Part shown: piece by piece, positions 20,721 through 31,042 of the stretch | Position numbering within the stretch: position 1 is the first letter of the stretch | Layout: each line of letters starts with the position of its first letter | Origin: Corynebacterium gerontici | Lineage (GTDB): Bacteria > Actinomycetota > Actinomycetes > Mycobacteriales > Mycobacteriaceae | Assembly: GCF_003813985.1 (NCBI RefSeq) | Contig: NZ_CP033897.1 | Location: 1,240,001-1,304,000 of the forward strand | Reading direction: 5' to 3' | Length of the DNA stretch: 64,000 bases | Translations under genes and position numbers: made by a program | Notes under the pieces: model-generated | Told to the model about the DNA's origin: nothing | The model's database searches: none | What the model saw: only the letters and a program-made list of their open reading frames with translations

Positions 20721-21968
20721 TTACGAGTCTCGGCGAAGTCGCTCCGCGATCTCATCGAGTATCACACCAGCCACTTCCAACTTCGTGCCATCGGCTACTG
20801 GTGTTTCACTGCCGTCACTACCGAGCAGCACACCGCGATTCCGCAACTTTCCAAACACCTGATCTCCAGAAACCTCGTTGAACATCAGCAAGTCGCAGCC
20901 CTTGCGTTTGAGCTTTTCACGAGCCAGGTCCAGCGCGTCGCGCTCCTTACTCCCCGTCTCCGCGGCAAACCCGACGATCAACGGTTGCGCCTTCATCCCT
21001 CCGCTGTCGCGAGCCTGCACCAGGGACCGCAGAATATCCGGATTCTCCTTCAAAGTAAGTTGCTGCAATTGCGCATCGTTAGCACCTTTTTTCAACTTCG
21101 TTTCCGCCACTTCCGCGGGTCTCACATCAGCTACCGCCGCAACCATCAAGATCACATCCTGGTTCTCGGCGCGCTCAAACACAGCCTCCTGCAGGTCTCG
21201 AGCAGAACGCACACGAGCCACCACAGCCCCGGCAGGGGTAGGCAAAACCTCAGTATTCGCAGCCACGATGCTAACTTCAGCACCACGCTGCGCGGCAAGT
21301 TCGGCGAGCGCATAGGCTTGACGGCCCGAAGAATGATTGCCGATATAACGCACGGGATCGATATGCTCTTGAGTTCCGCCTGCGGTAATTAGAACTCGCT
21401 TCCCCTCAAGGTCGCGTCTGAAACTAGTAGATGCGTTTGCAGCCAAAGCAAGAGTAACGATTTGTTCAGGGTCGAGAAGACGACCGGGACCGGTGTCATT
21501 GCCCGTAAGCCTACCGTGCGCAGGTTCGAGAACGATCACCCCACGTGAACGCAGCAGCTCTACATTTGCCTGCGTAGCGGGGTGCTCCCACATTTCCGTG
21601 TGCATCGCTGGAGCCACCACCACGGGACAGGTTGCCACGAGGAGGGTGGTGGTGAGTAGATCGTCGGCACAACCATGCGCCATGCGCGCGAGTAGATCCG
21701 CTGTCGCCGGCGCAATCACTACAAGGTCAGCCTCTTTTCCAACACGGACGTGCTGTACTTCGTCCACAGCGTCGAACACCGTGGCACTCACCGGATTGCC
21801 AGACAGCGCCTCGAACGTGGCCGCTCCGACGAAGTTCAGAGCAGCGGCAGTCGGCACCACCCGCACTTGATGCCCTGCTTCTTTAAAGTGGCGAACCACA
21901 TGGCACGCTTTATACGCGGCGATACCACCTGCTACACCGACAACCACATTCATGGGGCTCGTGCTCAC
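20721..21968 (-). CDS. coaBC: Bifunctional phosphopantothenoylcysteine decarboxylase / phosphopantothenate-cysteine ligase
   Basis: Catalyses two steps of coenzyme A synthesis. The N-terminal CoaC flavoprotein domain (about 1-190) shows GVAGGIAAYKA, the active-site His segment PAMHTEMW and substrate-binding GRLLDPE. The C-terminal CoaB ligase domain (about 190-415) shows ITAGGTQEHIDPVRYIGNHSSGRQ and GFAAET. The GTG at 21968 has AAGGAG about 9 nt upstream. It is followed by metK 140 bp on, with its own promoter. Confidence 0.97.
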   Translation of the reverse strand: MSTSPMNVVVGVAGGIAAYKACHVVRHFKEAGHQVRVVPTAAALNFVGAATFEALSGNPVSATVFDAVDEVQHVRVGKEADLVVIAPATADLLARMAHGCADDLLTTTLLVATCPVVVAPAMHTEMWEHPATQANVELLRSRGVIVLEPAHGRLTGNDTGPGRLLDPEQIVTLALAANASTSFRRDLEGKRVLITAGGTQEHIDPVRYIGNHSSGRQAYALAELAAQRGAEVSIVAANTEVLPTPAGAVVARVRSARDLQEAVFERAENQDVILMVAAVADVRPAEVAETKLKKGANDAQLQQLTLKENPDILRSLVQARDSGGMKAQPLIVGFAAETGSKERDALDLAREKLKRKGCDLLMFNEVSGDQVFGKLRNRGVLLGSDGSETPVADGTKLEVAGVILDEIAERLRRDS

Positions 21969-22115
21969 CTGTTCTTGCTCCTTTTTGGGGAAGTTCCCGC
22001 CTGTGCGGGTTCGAAATTGTCACACTCACGGTTGCTGAGGGCAGATCGTGCAAGTCTGCCCAATCTCGCAGCTCTCAATACCAAACTAAACCTAGCCAGA
22101 GTATGCAAGTGCGTG

Positions 22116-22568
22116 ATGCATGAGACATATTCGAGCACTGCAATTCACGCTCGGGGCATACCCCTTTACACGGTCATCGTCCACCTGTCCGTTGTAGCCC
22201 CGCCTGCTGCTGCCCTATCGGTGATCGTCTGGCTGCTCACCAAGCGACGCCTTGGACTCGCAACCATCGTCACCACAGACACCCGTGCCGCTGCGACGAT
22301 CTTCGCAAAGATCACCGGCGCACGATTGTTAAAGCAAAGGGGCTACAGCGAAGGACAACCGGAGCCGGCTGCGGATCACGCCGATTGGGCAACTTACGCC
22401 GTGATGTCCGTATGCGCCATGTTCGCTACTGCCGCGGCAACTTGGTTTGGCGAACATCGCGGCATGCTCACTTTTACACGTGTAGCCAAGGTGCTGTTAG
22501 TCATCTACGCCGCTGTCTCGATCATTACCGTCGTCGCAACTGGTCACGGAGGTGCCATGTTGGTGTGA
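22116..22568 (+). CDS. Small multi-pass membrane protein, DUF2231-like
   Basis: A plus-strand gene between minus-strand coaBC and rpoZ. The 150-residue product begins MHETYSST and has about four hydrophobic segments: IPLYTVIVHLSVVAPPAAAL, a weaker one near LGLATIV, WATYAVMSVCAMFATAAATW, and VAKVLLVIYAAVSIITVVA, with GHGGAMLV at the end. The opening IPLYTVIVHLSVV and closing GHGGA resemble the DUF2231 membrane family (IPLHPLxVHxPV ... GHxGA). Function is unknown. The start could also be GTG 22113, and no strong ribosome binding site is visible. It is followed by a good terminator, which supports it being real. Confidence 0.65.
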   Translation: MHETYSSTAIHARGIPLYTVIVHLSVVAPPAAALSVIVWLLTKRRLGLATIVTTDTRAAATIFAKITGARLLKQRGYSEGQPEPAADHADWATYAVMSVCAMFATAAATWFGEHRGMLTFTRVAKVLLVIYAAVSIITVVATGHGGAMLV

Positions 22569-22604
22569 CAGCATTAAGCACTCCAGCAGTGGAAGAAAAT
22601 ACGA

Positions 22605-22635
22605 AATGCGCCCGCGAGGGGCGCATTCTTTTTCT
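22605..22635. terminator. Bidirectional terminator between DUF2231-like gene and rpoZ
   Basis: A perfect 9-bp inverted repeat (22605-22613 with 22619-22627) with a 5-nt loop is followed by CTTTTTCTT on the plus strand. A-rich sequence on the left gives Ts on the minus strand, so it can also end rpoZ transcripts. Confidence 0.88.
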
Positions 22636-22639
22636 TGCT

Positions 22640-22924
22640 TTAGCCTTCTTCGTGTTCGAGCAGCCCTGCGTCGATTTCGCGCAAAGCAATCGACAGCGGC
22701 TTCTCCCCTGTCTCGGGGGTCACCAGTGGCCCTACGAATTCGAAGACGCCCGGCTCATCGTCCTGGAAATAGCTGTTGATCTGCCGTGCGCGCTTCGCAG
22801 CAAAGATCACCAACGCATACTTCGAGGAAACTCGCTTCAGCAATTCGTCGATCGGCGGAGCGGTGATGCCGGTTGGCGTGTCAAACACGCTGTCGTTATT
22901 CTCAATCACGTTGCTTTCAAGCAC
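22640..22924 (-). CDS. rpoZ: RNA polymerase omega subunit
   Basis: Assembly and stability subunit of RNA polymerase, binding the beta' subunit. The 94-residue product has [21 protein letters not shown] and [13 protein letters not shown], the conserved omega core, and [10 protein letters not shown] near the C-terminus. The start is given at GTG 22924, but a second GTG five codons downstream has a comparable upstream purine run. It follows gmk by 30 bp and belongs to the mihF-gmk-rpoZ series. Confidence 0.96.
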   Translation of the reverse strand: MLESNVIENNDSVFDTPTGITAPPIDELLKRVSSKYALVIFAAKRARQINSYFQDDEPGVFEFVGPLVTPETGEKPLSIALREIDAGLLEHEEG

Positions 22925-22954
22925 CTTTTCTTCAAAAGTTGTTCGTACCAGCGG

Positions 22955-23530
22955 CTATGATCCACCTAGAAGAATCGAACGCAGGGTTGCGATCGTGTCT
23001 TCAAGATCTTCATTGACCACTACATGTTTAAACTCGTCGCTACACGCAAGTTCATTGCGAGCGGTTTCGAGACGGCGCTGGATCACGTCTTCCGCTTCAG
23101 TTCCCCGACCCGTCAGGCGAGCCACCAGCACCTCCCAGGAGGGCGGCGCAAGGAACACGGTTTCAGCTTCAGGCTTTAGCTTGGCGACGTTGCGCGCTCC
23201 CTCAAGGTCCACCTCAACCAAGACCGGCCGGCCAGCAGACAACGCTTCGTCGACGGGCTTCGCCGGTGTGCCGCTGCGCTGCAGTCCACCGTGAATTTCT
23301 GCCCACTCGAGCATTTGTCCGCGGTCGATATTGCCTTGAAACTCCTCCGGAGTCACGAAGTAGTAATCCTGACCATGCACTTCTCCCGGGCGTGGAGCGC
23401 GGGTGGTCATTGAGACCGAGAAGTACAAGTTCGGCACCTCTTCGCGTAGGCGATGAACCACCGTCGATTTGCCTACGGCTGAAGGGCCAGCCAGCACCAC
23501 GAGCCGACCCATTTGGTTATCGCCTTGCAT
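22955..23530 (-). CDS. gmk: Guanylate kinase
   Basis: Phosphorylates GMP to GDP with ATP. The 191-residue product contains the P-loop GPSAVGKST (about residues 15-23), the GMP-binding [22 protein letters not shown] and [13 protein letters not shown]. Two in-frame ATGs six codons apart could start it; the first (23530) begins 3 nt after the mihF stop, implying coupled translation. Confidence 0.97.
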   Translation of the reverse strand: MQGDNQMGRLVVLAGPSAVGKSTVVHRLREEVPNLYFSVSMTTRAPRPGEVHGQDYYFVTPEEFQGNIDRGQMLEWAEIHGGLQRSGTPAKPVDEALSAGRPVLVEVDLEGARNVAKLKPEAETVFLAPPSWEVLVARLTGRGTEAEDVIQRRLETARNELACSDEFKHVVVNEDLEDTIATLRSILLGGS

Positions 23531-23533
23531 GAG

Positions 23534-23854
23534 TTAGCCTTCGAAGCCGAAGCGCTCGAGCAGTGCGCGACGCTGACGCTCGCCGAGGCCACGAAGACGT
23601 CGGGTCTGAGCGATCTCCAGCTCCTCCATGATCTCCTTAGCCTTAACCTTGCCAACCTTGGGCAGGGACTCGAGCAGAGCAGACACCTTGGTCTTGCCGA
23701 TGATCTCGTCGGAAGAGGCCTTGTCAAGGACCTCCTTCAGGGTGATGTCGCCGCGCTTGAGCTGCTCCTTGAGCTCAGCGCGTGCCTTGCGGGCTTCTGC
23801 AGCCTTCGCGAGGGCTTCCTTGCGCTGCTCGTCAGTCAACTTGGGAAGGGCCAC
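23534..23854 (-). CDS. mihF: Actinobacterial integration host factor MihF
   Basis: Small basic nucleoid-associated DNA-binding protein of the mycobacterial IHF family, unrelated in sequence to enteric IHF. The product of about 106 residues begins MALPKLTDEQRKEALAKA and carries the signature VSALLESLPKVGKVKAKEIMEELEI, followed by RRLRGLGERQRRALLERFG. The GTG at 23854 is chosen because GGAGGAA lies about 6 nt upstream; the frame extends upstream only through non-conserved sequence. The mihF-gmk-rpoZ order is conserved in corynebacteria. Confidence 0.96.
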   Translation of the reverse strand: MALPKLTDEQRKEALAKAAEARKARAELKEQLKRGDITLKEVLDKASSDEIIGKTKVSALLESLPKVGKVKAKEIMEELEIAQTRRLRGLGERQRRALLERFGFEG

Positions 23855-24185
23855 GGGGTTCCTCCGATTCAAAAGATGTACGTTTTCATTAAATCTGCGC
23901 CTTCAGCGCCGGCATTCAACCATACACACCTCGCATTCAGGCAGAAAACCCTCATGCTTGCGCGTTCTTCAGTTCAATTTCGACAACTTCAGCGCTTGTG
24001 CAGCCGGGGCTCGGATGCCTTCTGAGACGCCTCGTACCGGCCACAACTTCCAGCGCTGGGCGCTGACGTCCGACTAAGTCTAGCACCTAAAGCTAAAACA
24101 CTAGGTAATCCGGGGTATTTCTCGAAAATTCCCAGCTCAGAAGCCTGCCGATAAAGCCGACGCCCAACGCTGTGAGCTGCGGGAA
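23855..24185. other. Intergenic region between pyrF and mihF (331 bp)
   Basis: No gene is seen. The region must hold the mihF promoter. TAGACT near 24079-24084 on the minus strand is a possible -10, but no matching -35 is evident. No strong hairpin follows pyrF. Confidence 0.5.
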
Positions 24186-25025
24186 TTACGGTCGTGCAAT
24201 TCCTGGATAATCCTGTGCGGCAGTACGCAATGCCGACGACAGCGCGTCCACATCTGGACCCTGTTTCAGTACCGCGCGGGAAACATTTGGAATCGCAAGC
24301 GCCTCATTGCCAGCCGCCAGGCGTGCCACATCCCGCGCACCTGCCCCCTGGGCACCAACGCCCGGTAGAAGCACCGGTCCGCGTAGTTGAGTCATCTCTG
24401 GTGCTCGTTCTAAGGTCGCCCCAACCACAACACCGCAATTACCAAAGTCACGCCCGGGATGCTGTGCAGCATTTTCTTCCCGCACCGCGTTGACAATCTG
24501 TTGTGCGATGCTCAATCCGTGCTCGTCGCGTTGATCCTGAAGCTCCCGCGCTTCGGGGTTGGACGTAGCGGCGAGCACGAACACTCCTGCATCGTGGGCG
24601 TTTGCTTTTTGCAACAACGGCGCCAATGAACCAAAACCTAAGTATGGAGACACGGTAACGGCATCGGAGCACAGTGGCGAGGCAGGATCGAGCCACGCTG
24701 TTGCATACCCCTGCATGGTGGAGCCAATATCGCCACGTTTGGCGTCGGCAAGCACCAAAGTGCCGGCCTCCCGCAGCGCAGCAATGGTTTCTTCCAACAC
24801 CGCAAATCCCTGGGAACCAAATGCTTCATAAAAAGCGACCTGGGGCTTGACAAGTGCACACCGTCCAGCAAAAGCCTCCACGCAGCGTTGCGAAAATTCT
24901 CGCAGTCCACGAACGTCGGTGGATAGACCCCACTGCTCGAGAAGTGCGGCATGTGGATCAATACCAACGCACAGTCGCCCGTGCTCTTTGGTTGCTTCAT
25001 ACAGGCGTTCGCCGAAGGTTGCCAT
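24186..25025 (-). CDS. pyrF: Orotidine-5'-phosphate decarboxylase, type 2
   Basis: Decarboxylates OMP to UMP, the last de novo step. The 279-residue length and motifs (CVGIDPH, ALVKPQVAFYEAFG, catalytic LADAKRGDIGST and VTVSPYLGFGSL) place it in the long type 2 family common in actinobacteria. It lies 83 bp after carB as the last gene of the pyr operon; a long perfect hairpin fills that gap. Confidence 0.97.
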   Translation of the reverse strand: MATFGERLYEATKEHGRLCVGIDPHAALLEQWGLSTDVRGLREFSQRCVEAFAGRCALVKPQVAFYEAFGSQGFAVLEETIAALREAGTLVLADAKRGDIGSTMQGYATAWLDPASPLCSDAVTVSPYLGFGSLAPLLQKANAHDAGVFVLAATSNPEARELQDQRDEHGLSIAQQIVNAVREENAAQHPGRDFGNCGVVVGATLERAPEMTQLRGPVLLPGVGAQGAGARDVARLAAGNEALAIPNVSRAVLKQGPDVDALSSALRTAAQDYPGIARP

Positions 25026-25056
25026 GGAGATGCTCCTTATTCGATGTTGATAGACA

Positions 25057-25101
25057 ACATGCGCCCTAGCATCTCGGATGAAGACGTTCTAGGGCGCATG
25101 T
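25057..25101 (-). terminator. Hairpin between carB and pyrF
   Basis: A perfect 13-bp inverted repeat (25057-25069 with 25089-25101) has a 19-nt loop, starting 8 bp beyond the carB stop. The minus-strand flank TTGTCTATC is not strongly T-rich, so partial termination or RNA stabilisation before pyrF is as likely as full termination. Confidence 0.6.
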
Positions 25102-25108
25102 GACGGTG

Positions 25109-28100
25109 TTAGTTGGCGTTGACTGCGTGGTCGAGTTCTTGCAGAGCCCGAACTGTGATGTCACCGCCGCGCAGCGCCTCAATGCCCTGCACTGCGGCCG
25201 TCACTCCCTGGACGGTGGTCACCAACGGCACACCGATGTTCACGGCCGCCGCGCGGATTTCGTAGCCGTCGTGGCGGGCGCCGGAAGAACCGGCCGGGGT
25301 GTTCAGAATCAAATCAATTTCCCCAGCGTTAATCATGTCCACGATGGCACGCTGATCACCGGTGCCCTCGCGAGCCTCGGTCTGCTTCAACACCGTCTCA
25401 CACTCCACGCCATTGCGGCGCAACATCCCGGCGGTGCCTCCGGTGGCAAAGATCTTAAAGCCGAGCGTGGCAAGACGTTGGATCGGGAAGATCAAGGTGC
25501 GCTTGTCTCGATTCGCTACGGAGACGAACACGTTGCCCTGGGTGGGCAATGCGCCGAAGGCTCCCTCTTCAGCCTTGGCGTATGCGGCACCGAAGTTATC
25601 GGCAAGCCCCATCACTTCGCCAGTCGATTTCATCTCCGGGCTCAGAAGTGTGTCGAGCATGGAGCCATCTGGGCGACGGAAACGGTTAAAGGGCAGCACA
25701 GCCTCCTTCACAGCAATGGGTGCGTCAAGGGGCAGTGAGCCGCCGTCGTGAGATGTTGGGATCATGCCCTCGTCTTGGAGCTGCGGGATAGTTGCACCCG
25801 TCATGATCCGCGCTGCTGCCTTCGCCAGGTGCACGCCGGTGGCTTTGGACACAAAGGGAACGGTTCGAGATGCACGAGGGTTCGCCTCAATGACGTAGAG
25901 CACGTCGTCTTTGAGCGCGTACTGCACGTTCATCAGTCCCTTCACACCAATGCCATGTGCCAAGGCCTCGGTGGAACGGCGCACACGCTCAATGTCTTCC
26001 TTGCCCAGTGTCATGGGTGGCAGAGCACAGGCGGAGTCACCAGAGTGAATGCCGGCTTCCTCAATGTGTTCCATCACGCCAGCCAGATAGACATTTTCAC
26101 CATCACAGAGCGCATCCACGTCAATCTCAATGGCGGAATCCAGGAAGCGATCCACCAACACTGGGTGATCGCTGGTGATTTCGGTGGCTCGTTCGATGTA
26201 ATTCTCCAACGCCTGCTCGTCATAGACGATCTCCATGCCGCGGCCGCCGAGCACATAGGAGGGGCGCACCAACACTGGGTAGCCGATGCCGCTCGCCACT
26301 TCCTTAGCCTCGGCGAAAGACGTAGCGGTGCCGAAAGCAGGTGCGGGCAAATTCGCCTTGCGCAGCACCTCACCGAATTCGCCGCGATCCTCTGCCAGGT
26401 CGATGGCCTCCGGGGTAGTGCCAATCACGGGCACGCCGGCGTCGCGCAAACGCTCAGCCAAGCCCAGTGGCGTCTGCCCACCAAGCTGCACAATCACGCC
26501 AGCAACGTTGCCGGATTCAGATTCCGCATGGTAGACCTCCATGACATCTTCGAAGGTCAGCGGCTCGAAGTAGAGGCGGTCGGCCGTGTCGTAGTCAGTG
26601 GAAACCGTCTCTGGGTTGCAGTTGACCATCACCGTCTCGTATCCGATGCGAGAAAGCTCAAGGGCTGCATGCACACAGGAGTAGTCGAACTCGATGCCCT
26701 GACCGATGCGGTTCGGACCGGAACCCAAGATGATGATTTTGTCCTTGTCCCGCTGTTCACGCACCTCAGACTCAGCCGCAGGATCGAGCTCGTAGGAGGA
26801 ATAGTGATACGGCGTGGCGGCTTCGAATTCGGCTGCACAGGTGTCCACCGTTTTGAACACGGGGCGAATGCCGAGCGACCAGCGCAAGCGACGCACACCG
26901 TCCTCGCCCGCAAATTCGGGGCGCAAGCGGGCAATCTGGAGATCGGAAAGCCCAAAGAACTTGGCCCTGCGCAACAGTTCTTCGTCGAGCACTGGGGCGT
27001 CAATAAGCTCTTGACGGAACTGGACAAGAGCCTCGAGTTCGGCAAGGAACCAGGGGTCAATGCCTGAAGCCTCGTGCACCTGCTCAACACTCGCACCAAG
27101 GCGAAGCGCCAATTCTGCGTCGTACATGCGGCCTTCCGTCGGGCGCTGAAGATCCTGCAGCACGGCCTCGACGTCCTTGGCGCGATCCCCCGCGAAGCTC
27201 GCATCATCGATGGTCCAGAAGCCGGACTGCTTGTTTTCCAGCGAGCGCATCACCTTATTGAGCGCGGAGATGTAGTTACGGCCAAGGCTCATGGCCTCGC
27301 CCACCGATTTCATGGTGGTGGTGAGCGTGTCATCAGCGCCGTTAAACTTCTCAAAAGCAAAGCGTGGAGCCTTGACCACCACATAGTCAAGGGTCGGCTC
27401 AAAGGCTGCTGGGGTAACAGCGGTGATGTCGTTGGTGATCTCATCGAGCGTGTAGCCGATGGCGAGCTTGGCGGCGATCTTGGCAATTGGGAAGCCCGTG
27501 GCCTTTGATGCCAGCGCCGAGGAACGCGACACGCGGGGGTTCATCTCGATGGTGATCAACCGGCCATCGTTGGGGTTCAAGGCGAACTGAATGTTGCAGC
27601 CGCCGGTATCCACGCCAACTTCGCGAATAATCGCGATGCCCTGATCACGCATCTTCTGGAATTCGCGGTCGGTCAGCGTGAGCGAAGGCGCCACGGTGAC
27701 GGAATCACCAGTGTGCACGCCTAGAGCATCCACGTTTTCAATAGAGCAGATCACCACGACGTTATCGGCTCCATCGCGCATCAGCTCGAGTTCGTATTCT
27801 TTCCAGCCGAGGATGGACTCCTCGATCAGCACATTGGCCTCCGGTGACGCAGCGAGTCCGCCACCTGCGATGCGCTCAAGATCTTCATCATTAAATGCGA
27901 GACCCGAGCCAAGACCACCCATAGTGAATGAAGGGCGAACCACTACGGGAAGCCCCAGTTCAGCGACCGTCTCGTGCACTTCCTCCATGGAGTGACACAC
28001 GCGCGAACGTGCGGATTCTCCACCGATTTTCGCCACGATGTCTTTAAACTTCTGGCGATCTTCACCGCGTTCGATGGCATCGATGTCGGCTCCGATGAGC

Positions 28101-28456
28101 TCAACGCCGTACTTCTCCAAGCTGCCGCGCCGATCAAGCTGGATCGCAGCATTGAGCGCGGTTTGCCCACCTAGCGTCGCAAGGACGGCATCAATCGGGT
28201 GTCCCTGCTCGATCTCTTTTTCAAAAATCTTCTCGATATATTCGGGCTGGATCGGCTCCACATAAGTGTGATCAGCGAACTCAGGATCGGTCATGATGGT
28301 GGCGGGATTCGAGTTAATCAGAGTGACCCGAAGCCCCTCTTCTTTGAGCACCCGGCACGCTTGTGTACCCGAGTAGTCAAATTCGCACGCCTGACCAATC
28401 ACGATCGGCCCGGAACCGATGACCAGGACGTGCTGTAAATCGTTGCGCTTTGGCAT
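25109..28456 (-). CDS. carB: Carbamoyl-phosphate synthase large subunit
   Basis: Synthesises carbamoyl phosphate from bicarbonate, ATP and ammonia delivered by CarA, for pyrimidine and arginine synthesis. The 1115-residue product has the duplicated ATP-grasp architecture. First half: [20 protein letters not shown] and [18 protein letters not shown]. Second half: [19 protein letters not shown] and [20 protein letters not shown]-terminal MGS-like allosteric domain follows ([15 protein letters not shown], with [10 protein letters not shown] further on). Encoded 30 bp after carA. Confidence 0.98.
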   Translation of the reverse strand: MPKRNDLQHVLVIGSGPIVIGQACEFDYSGTQACRVLKEEGLRVTLINSNPATIMTDPEFADHTYVEPIQPEYIEKIFEKEIEQGHPIDAVLATLGGQTALNAAIQLDRRGSLEKYGVELIGADIDAIERGEDRQKFKDIVAKIGGESARSRVCHSMEEVHETVAELGLPVVVRPSFTMGGLGSGLAFNDEDLERIAGGGLAASPEANVLIEESILGWKEYELELMRDGADNVVVICSIENVDALGVHTGDSVTVAPSLTLTDREFQKMRDQGIAIIREVGVDTGGCNIQFALNPNDGRLITIEMNPRVSRSSALASKATGFPIAKIAAKLAIGYTLDEITNDITAVTPAAFEPTLDYVVVKAPRFAFEKFNGADDTLTTTMKSVGEAMSLGRNYISALNKVMRSLENKQSGFWTIDDASFAGDRAKDVEAVLQDLQRPTEGRMYDAELALRLGASVEQVHEASGIDPWFLAELEALVQFRQELIDAPVLDEELLRRAKFFGLSDLQIARLRPEFAGEDGVRRLRWSLGIRPVFKTVDTCAAEFEAATPYHYSSYELDPAAESEVREQRDKDKIIILGSGPNRIGQGIEFDYSCVHAALELSRIGYETVMVNCNPETVSTDYDTADRLYFEPLTFEDVMEVYHAESESGNVAGVIVQLGGQTPLGLAERLRDAGVPVIGTTPEAIDLAEDRGEFGEVLRKANLPAPAFGTATSFAEAKEVASGIGYPVLVRPSYVLGGRGMEIVYDEQALENYIERATEITSDHPVLVDRFLDSAIEIDVDALCDGENVYLAGVMEHIEEAGIHSGDSACALPPMTLGKEDIERVRRSTEALAHGIGVKGLMNVQYALKDDVLYVIEANPRASRTVPFVSKATGVHLAKAAARIMTGATIPQLQDEGMIPTSHDGGSLPLDAPIAVKEAVLPFNRFRRPDGSMLDTLLSPEMKSTGEVMGLADNFGAAYAKAEEGAFGALPTQGNVFVSVANRDKRTLIFPIQRLATLGFKIFATGGTAGMLRRNGVECETVLKQTEAREGTGDQRAIVDMINAGEIDLILNTPAGSSGARHDGYEIRAAAVNIGVPLVTTVQGVTAAVQGIEALRGGDITVRALQELDHAVNAN

Positions 28457-28486
28457 AAATCTTCCTTGTACTTTCCTGATCTCGGT

Positions 28487-29668
28487 TTACTTGCCGGTTT
28501 GCTTGCTTTTCGACGTCCCCTGTTGCTCCATCAGCTCAATGAACTGATCAAACAATGGATTAGCATCGTGCGGCCCCGCAGCGGACTCGGGGTGGTATTG
28601 CACGGAGAATGCCATACCGTTCTCTAGCGCCACGCCCTCCACCGTGTTGTCATTGAGGCAGGTGTGAGTGACCTGGGCGGTACCGAACGGCGTCTCGAAT
28701 GGCTTGCCGGCTTCACCCTTGAGCGCAAAACCATGGTTCTGTGCGGTGATGTCGATGACGCCGGTGAGGTGATTGAGTACTGGCACATTGATGCCGCGGT
28801 GACCAAACTTCATCTTGAACGTTTCAAGCCCCAACGCGCGGCCGAGGATCTGATTGCCGAAGCAAATCCCGAAAAATGGGATTTTGGCGTCGAGCACGTC
28901 TTGGACCACCGCCACCATTTCGTCGGCGGTGGCCGGATCTCCCGGTCCGTTGGAGACAAACACGCCGTCGGGTTCGTACTGTTTAATCTCCTCAAATGGT
29001 GTATTCGCGGGCACGACCACCGTGCGGATACCGCGCTGGGCAAAGTTGCGCGGAGTGTTGGTCTTGATGCCCATGTCGTAGGCCACAACAGTAAATCGCT
29101 GCTCGGTTTCAGGCTCCACGATGTAGGTCTCATCGGTAGCCACTTCCTTGGCTAGGTCGGCACCCTGCATTGAGGGCTGTGCCTTCACCTTGGCGAGAAG
29201 TTCCTCATCGCTTCGCTGAGCATCGTCACCAGAGAACACACCCGCAGCGATTGAGCCAAAGTTGCGCAGGTGACGCACCACCGCACGGGTGTCCACGCCC
29301 GCGATACCGACGATGCCCTGGGAGATCATCTCATCTTCCAAGGAGCGCTCTGCTCGCCAGTTTGACACCCGCACCGAGAGGTCACGGATAACCAGACCAG
29401 CAACCCAAATCTTGTCCCCATGGGACTCCCCATCCTCGTCGTTCCAGCCGGTATTGCCGATCTGCGGCGCGGTCGCCACCACAATCTGTCGGTGGTAGGA
29501 GGGATCAGTCATCGTTTCCTGGTACCCGGTCATCGCTGTGCTAAACACGGCTTCGCCCAGGGTGGTGCCAACTTTGCCGAAGCTTGTGCCGCGGAAAATC
29601 TTGCCGTCGGCGAGCACAAGCGCGGCGGGATAGCGCTTTGGCGCTTGGCTTGCTTGGGAATTACTCAA
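28487..29668 (-). CDS. carA: Carbamoyl-phosphate synthase small subunit
   Basis: Glutaminase subunit feeding ammonia to CarB. The 393-residue product has the N-terminal CPSase domain (ALVLADGKIFRGTSFG) and a C-terminal class I amidotransferase domain. That domain carries the nucleophile in FGICFGNQILGRALG and the His/Glu pair in QYHPESAAGPHDA. The start appears to be a TTG (29668); no in-frame ATG fits the family N-terminus, and the nearest AAAGG is about 12 nt away. The C-terminal SKSK tail is encoded by a copy of the repeated 11-mer. Confidence 0.97.
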   Translation of the reverse strand: MSNSQASQAPKRYPAALVLADGKIFRGTSFGKVGTTLGEAVFSTAMTGYQETMTDPSYHRQIVVATAPQIGNTGWNDEDGESHGDKIWVAGLVIRDLSVRVSNWRAERSLEDEMISQGIVGIAGVDTRAVVRHLRNFGSIAAGVFSGDDAQRSDEELLAKVKAQPSMQGADLAKEVATDETYIVEPETEQRFTVVAYDMGIKTNTPRNFAQRGIRTVVVPANTPFEEIKQYEPDGVFVSNGPGDPATADEMVAVVQDVLDAKIPFFGICFGNQILGRALGLETFKMKFGHRGINVPVLNHLTGVIDITAQNHGFALKGEAGKPFETPFGTAQVTHTCLNDNTVEGVALENGMAFSVQYHPESAAGPHDANPLFDQFIELMEQQGTSKSKQTGK

Positions 29669-29705
29669 GAGGAATCTTGCCTTTCAAAAAATTGTTGCGT
29701 GCTCT

Positions 29706-31016
29706 TTAGCTTGTGCGTGCTTGGGCCGGAACACCGTTCGAGCTTGTAACGCGTCCGCGCAGGATCGTTGCCTTTACTTTCGTGTCAAAGTCCATGCCCT
29801 CATATGGCGTGTTGGCTGCCTTGGATGCCAGCTTCTCCCCCGCAACCTTCCAGTTTTCCTTAGAACTCACGATGGTGAGGTTCGCCGGTTCGCCTTCTGC
29901 GATTGGGCGCCCATGATCTTTGAGCTTCAGTAGTTCGGCCGGGCGCTCGCTCATCACTTTCGCAACAAAACGCCAGTCGGCCAAGCCTGATTCCACGAAG
30001 ATCTGAGCGATGATCGCCAGTGAAGTTTCAAGCCCCAGCATGCCTGGCCGAGCATTTTCAAACTCGCAGCACTTTTCTTCAGAGCCGTGCGGGGCGTGAT
30101 CGGTTGCCACGCAATCGATGACGCCCTCCAAAAGAGCATCGCGCAACGCAAGGGTGTCTTTGTGCTCACGCAGCGGGGGGTTCACCCGATTCACGCCATC
30201 ATAAGTTTCTAGGCGCTCGTCGGTGAGCAGCAGGTGGTGAGGCGTTACCTCGGCAGAAAGCGGAATGCCCTGATCTTTAGCCCAACGCAGCAGCTCTACT
30301 GTGCCTTCAGTTGAGGCGTGGCAGATATGCATGCGGTTGCCATAATCCCGGCATAGCAACGCATCGCGGGCCACGATGGATTCTTCAGCAACACGGGGCC
30401 AGCCGCGCAAACCAAGGCGCGCAGCAATTTCACCCTCGTGCGCTACTGCACCTTCAGTCAAGCGTGGATCTTCGCAGTGCTGAGCCAGCAACACGTCGAG
30501 ACCTTTGGCATATTCGATAGCTCGACGCATGAGCAGCGGATTATCCACGCATTTGCCGTCATCGGAGAACATGCGCACCTTGGCGTCGGAACGCGCCATC
30601 ATGCCGAATTCGGTGAGTTCTTTGCCTTCGAGACCTTTGGTAATTGAGCCGACCGGATAAACATCGCAGAGTCCGATGTCCTGTCCCTTATGCCAAACTG
30701 CCTCCGCAATCACAGGCTGATCCATCACCGGCTGAGTATTCGCCATGGTGAACACTGCGGTAAATCCACCATTTGCCGCGGCGGCTGAGCCAGTTGCGAT
30801 CGTCTCGGTGTCCTCGCGGCCCGGTTCACGGAGGTGAACATGCATATCAACGAGACCGGGCAACAGCACCCCACCCTCACCTTCAACCACGACGCCGTCG
30901 AATTCTTGGTCAGCGGCAATGGTCTCGATCACGCCATCGCGCACGAGAACATCCGTGGCTTCGCCTTCACCGTAGAGGTGCACATTCTTAATCAGGACAG
31001 ATTCTGCGTGCGCCAT
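29706..31016 (-). CDS. pyrC: Dihydroorotase
   Basis: Cyclises carbamoyl aspartate to dihydroorotate. The product of about 436 residues has the metal-binding [23 protein letters not shown], and the later [12 protein letters not shown] and ATDHAPHG motifs of class I zinc dihydroorotases. The ATG at 31016 is preferred over the upstream ATG (31046) because AAGGAG lies 8 nt before it. The upstream ATG overlaps the pyrB stop but has no such site. Confidence 0.97.
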   Translation of the reverse strand: MAHAESVLIKNVHLYGEGEATDVLVRDGVIETIAADQEFDGVVVEGEGGVLLPGLVDMHVHLREPGREDTETIATGSAAAANGGFTAVFTMANTQPVMDQPVIAEAVWHKGQDIGLCDVYPVGSITKGLEGKELTEFGMMARSDAKVRMFSDDGKCVDNPLLMRRAIEYAKGLDVLLAQHCEDPRLTEGAVAHEGEIAARLGLRGWPRVAEESIVARDALLCRDYGNRMHICHASTEGTVELLRWAKDQGIPLSAEVTPHHLLLTDERLETYDGVNRVNPPLREHKDTLALRDALLEGVIDCVATDHAPHGSEEKCCEFENARPGMLGLETSLAIIAQIFVESGLADWRFVAKVMSERPAELLKLKDHGRPIAEGEPANLTIVSSKENWKVAGEKLASKAANTPYEGMDFDTKVKATILRGRVTSSNGVPAQARTS

Positions 31017-31042
31017 TGGCACTACTCCTTCGTTCTTAATGC

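Noticed and set aside
21750-22115. Upstream extension of the DUF2231-like frame into coaBC
   Set aside because: The extra residues overlap coaBC on the other strand, are not membrane-protein-like and have no family match; the ATG at 22116 fits better.
25748-27067. Long plus-strand open frame (439 codons) opposite carB
   Set aside because: Shadow of carB with composition typical of reverse-complemented codons; no recognisable domain or upstream signal.
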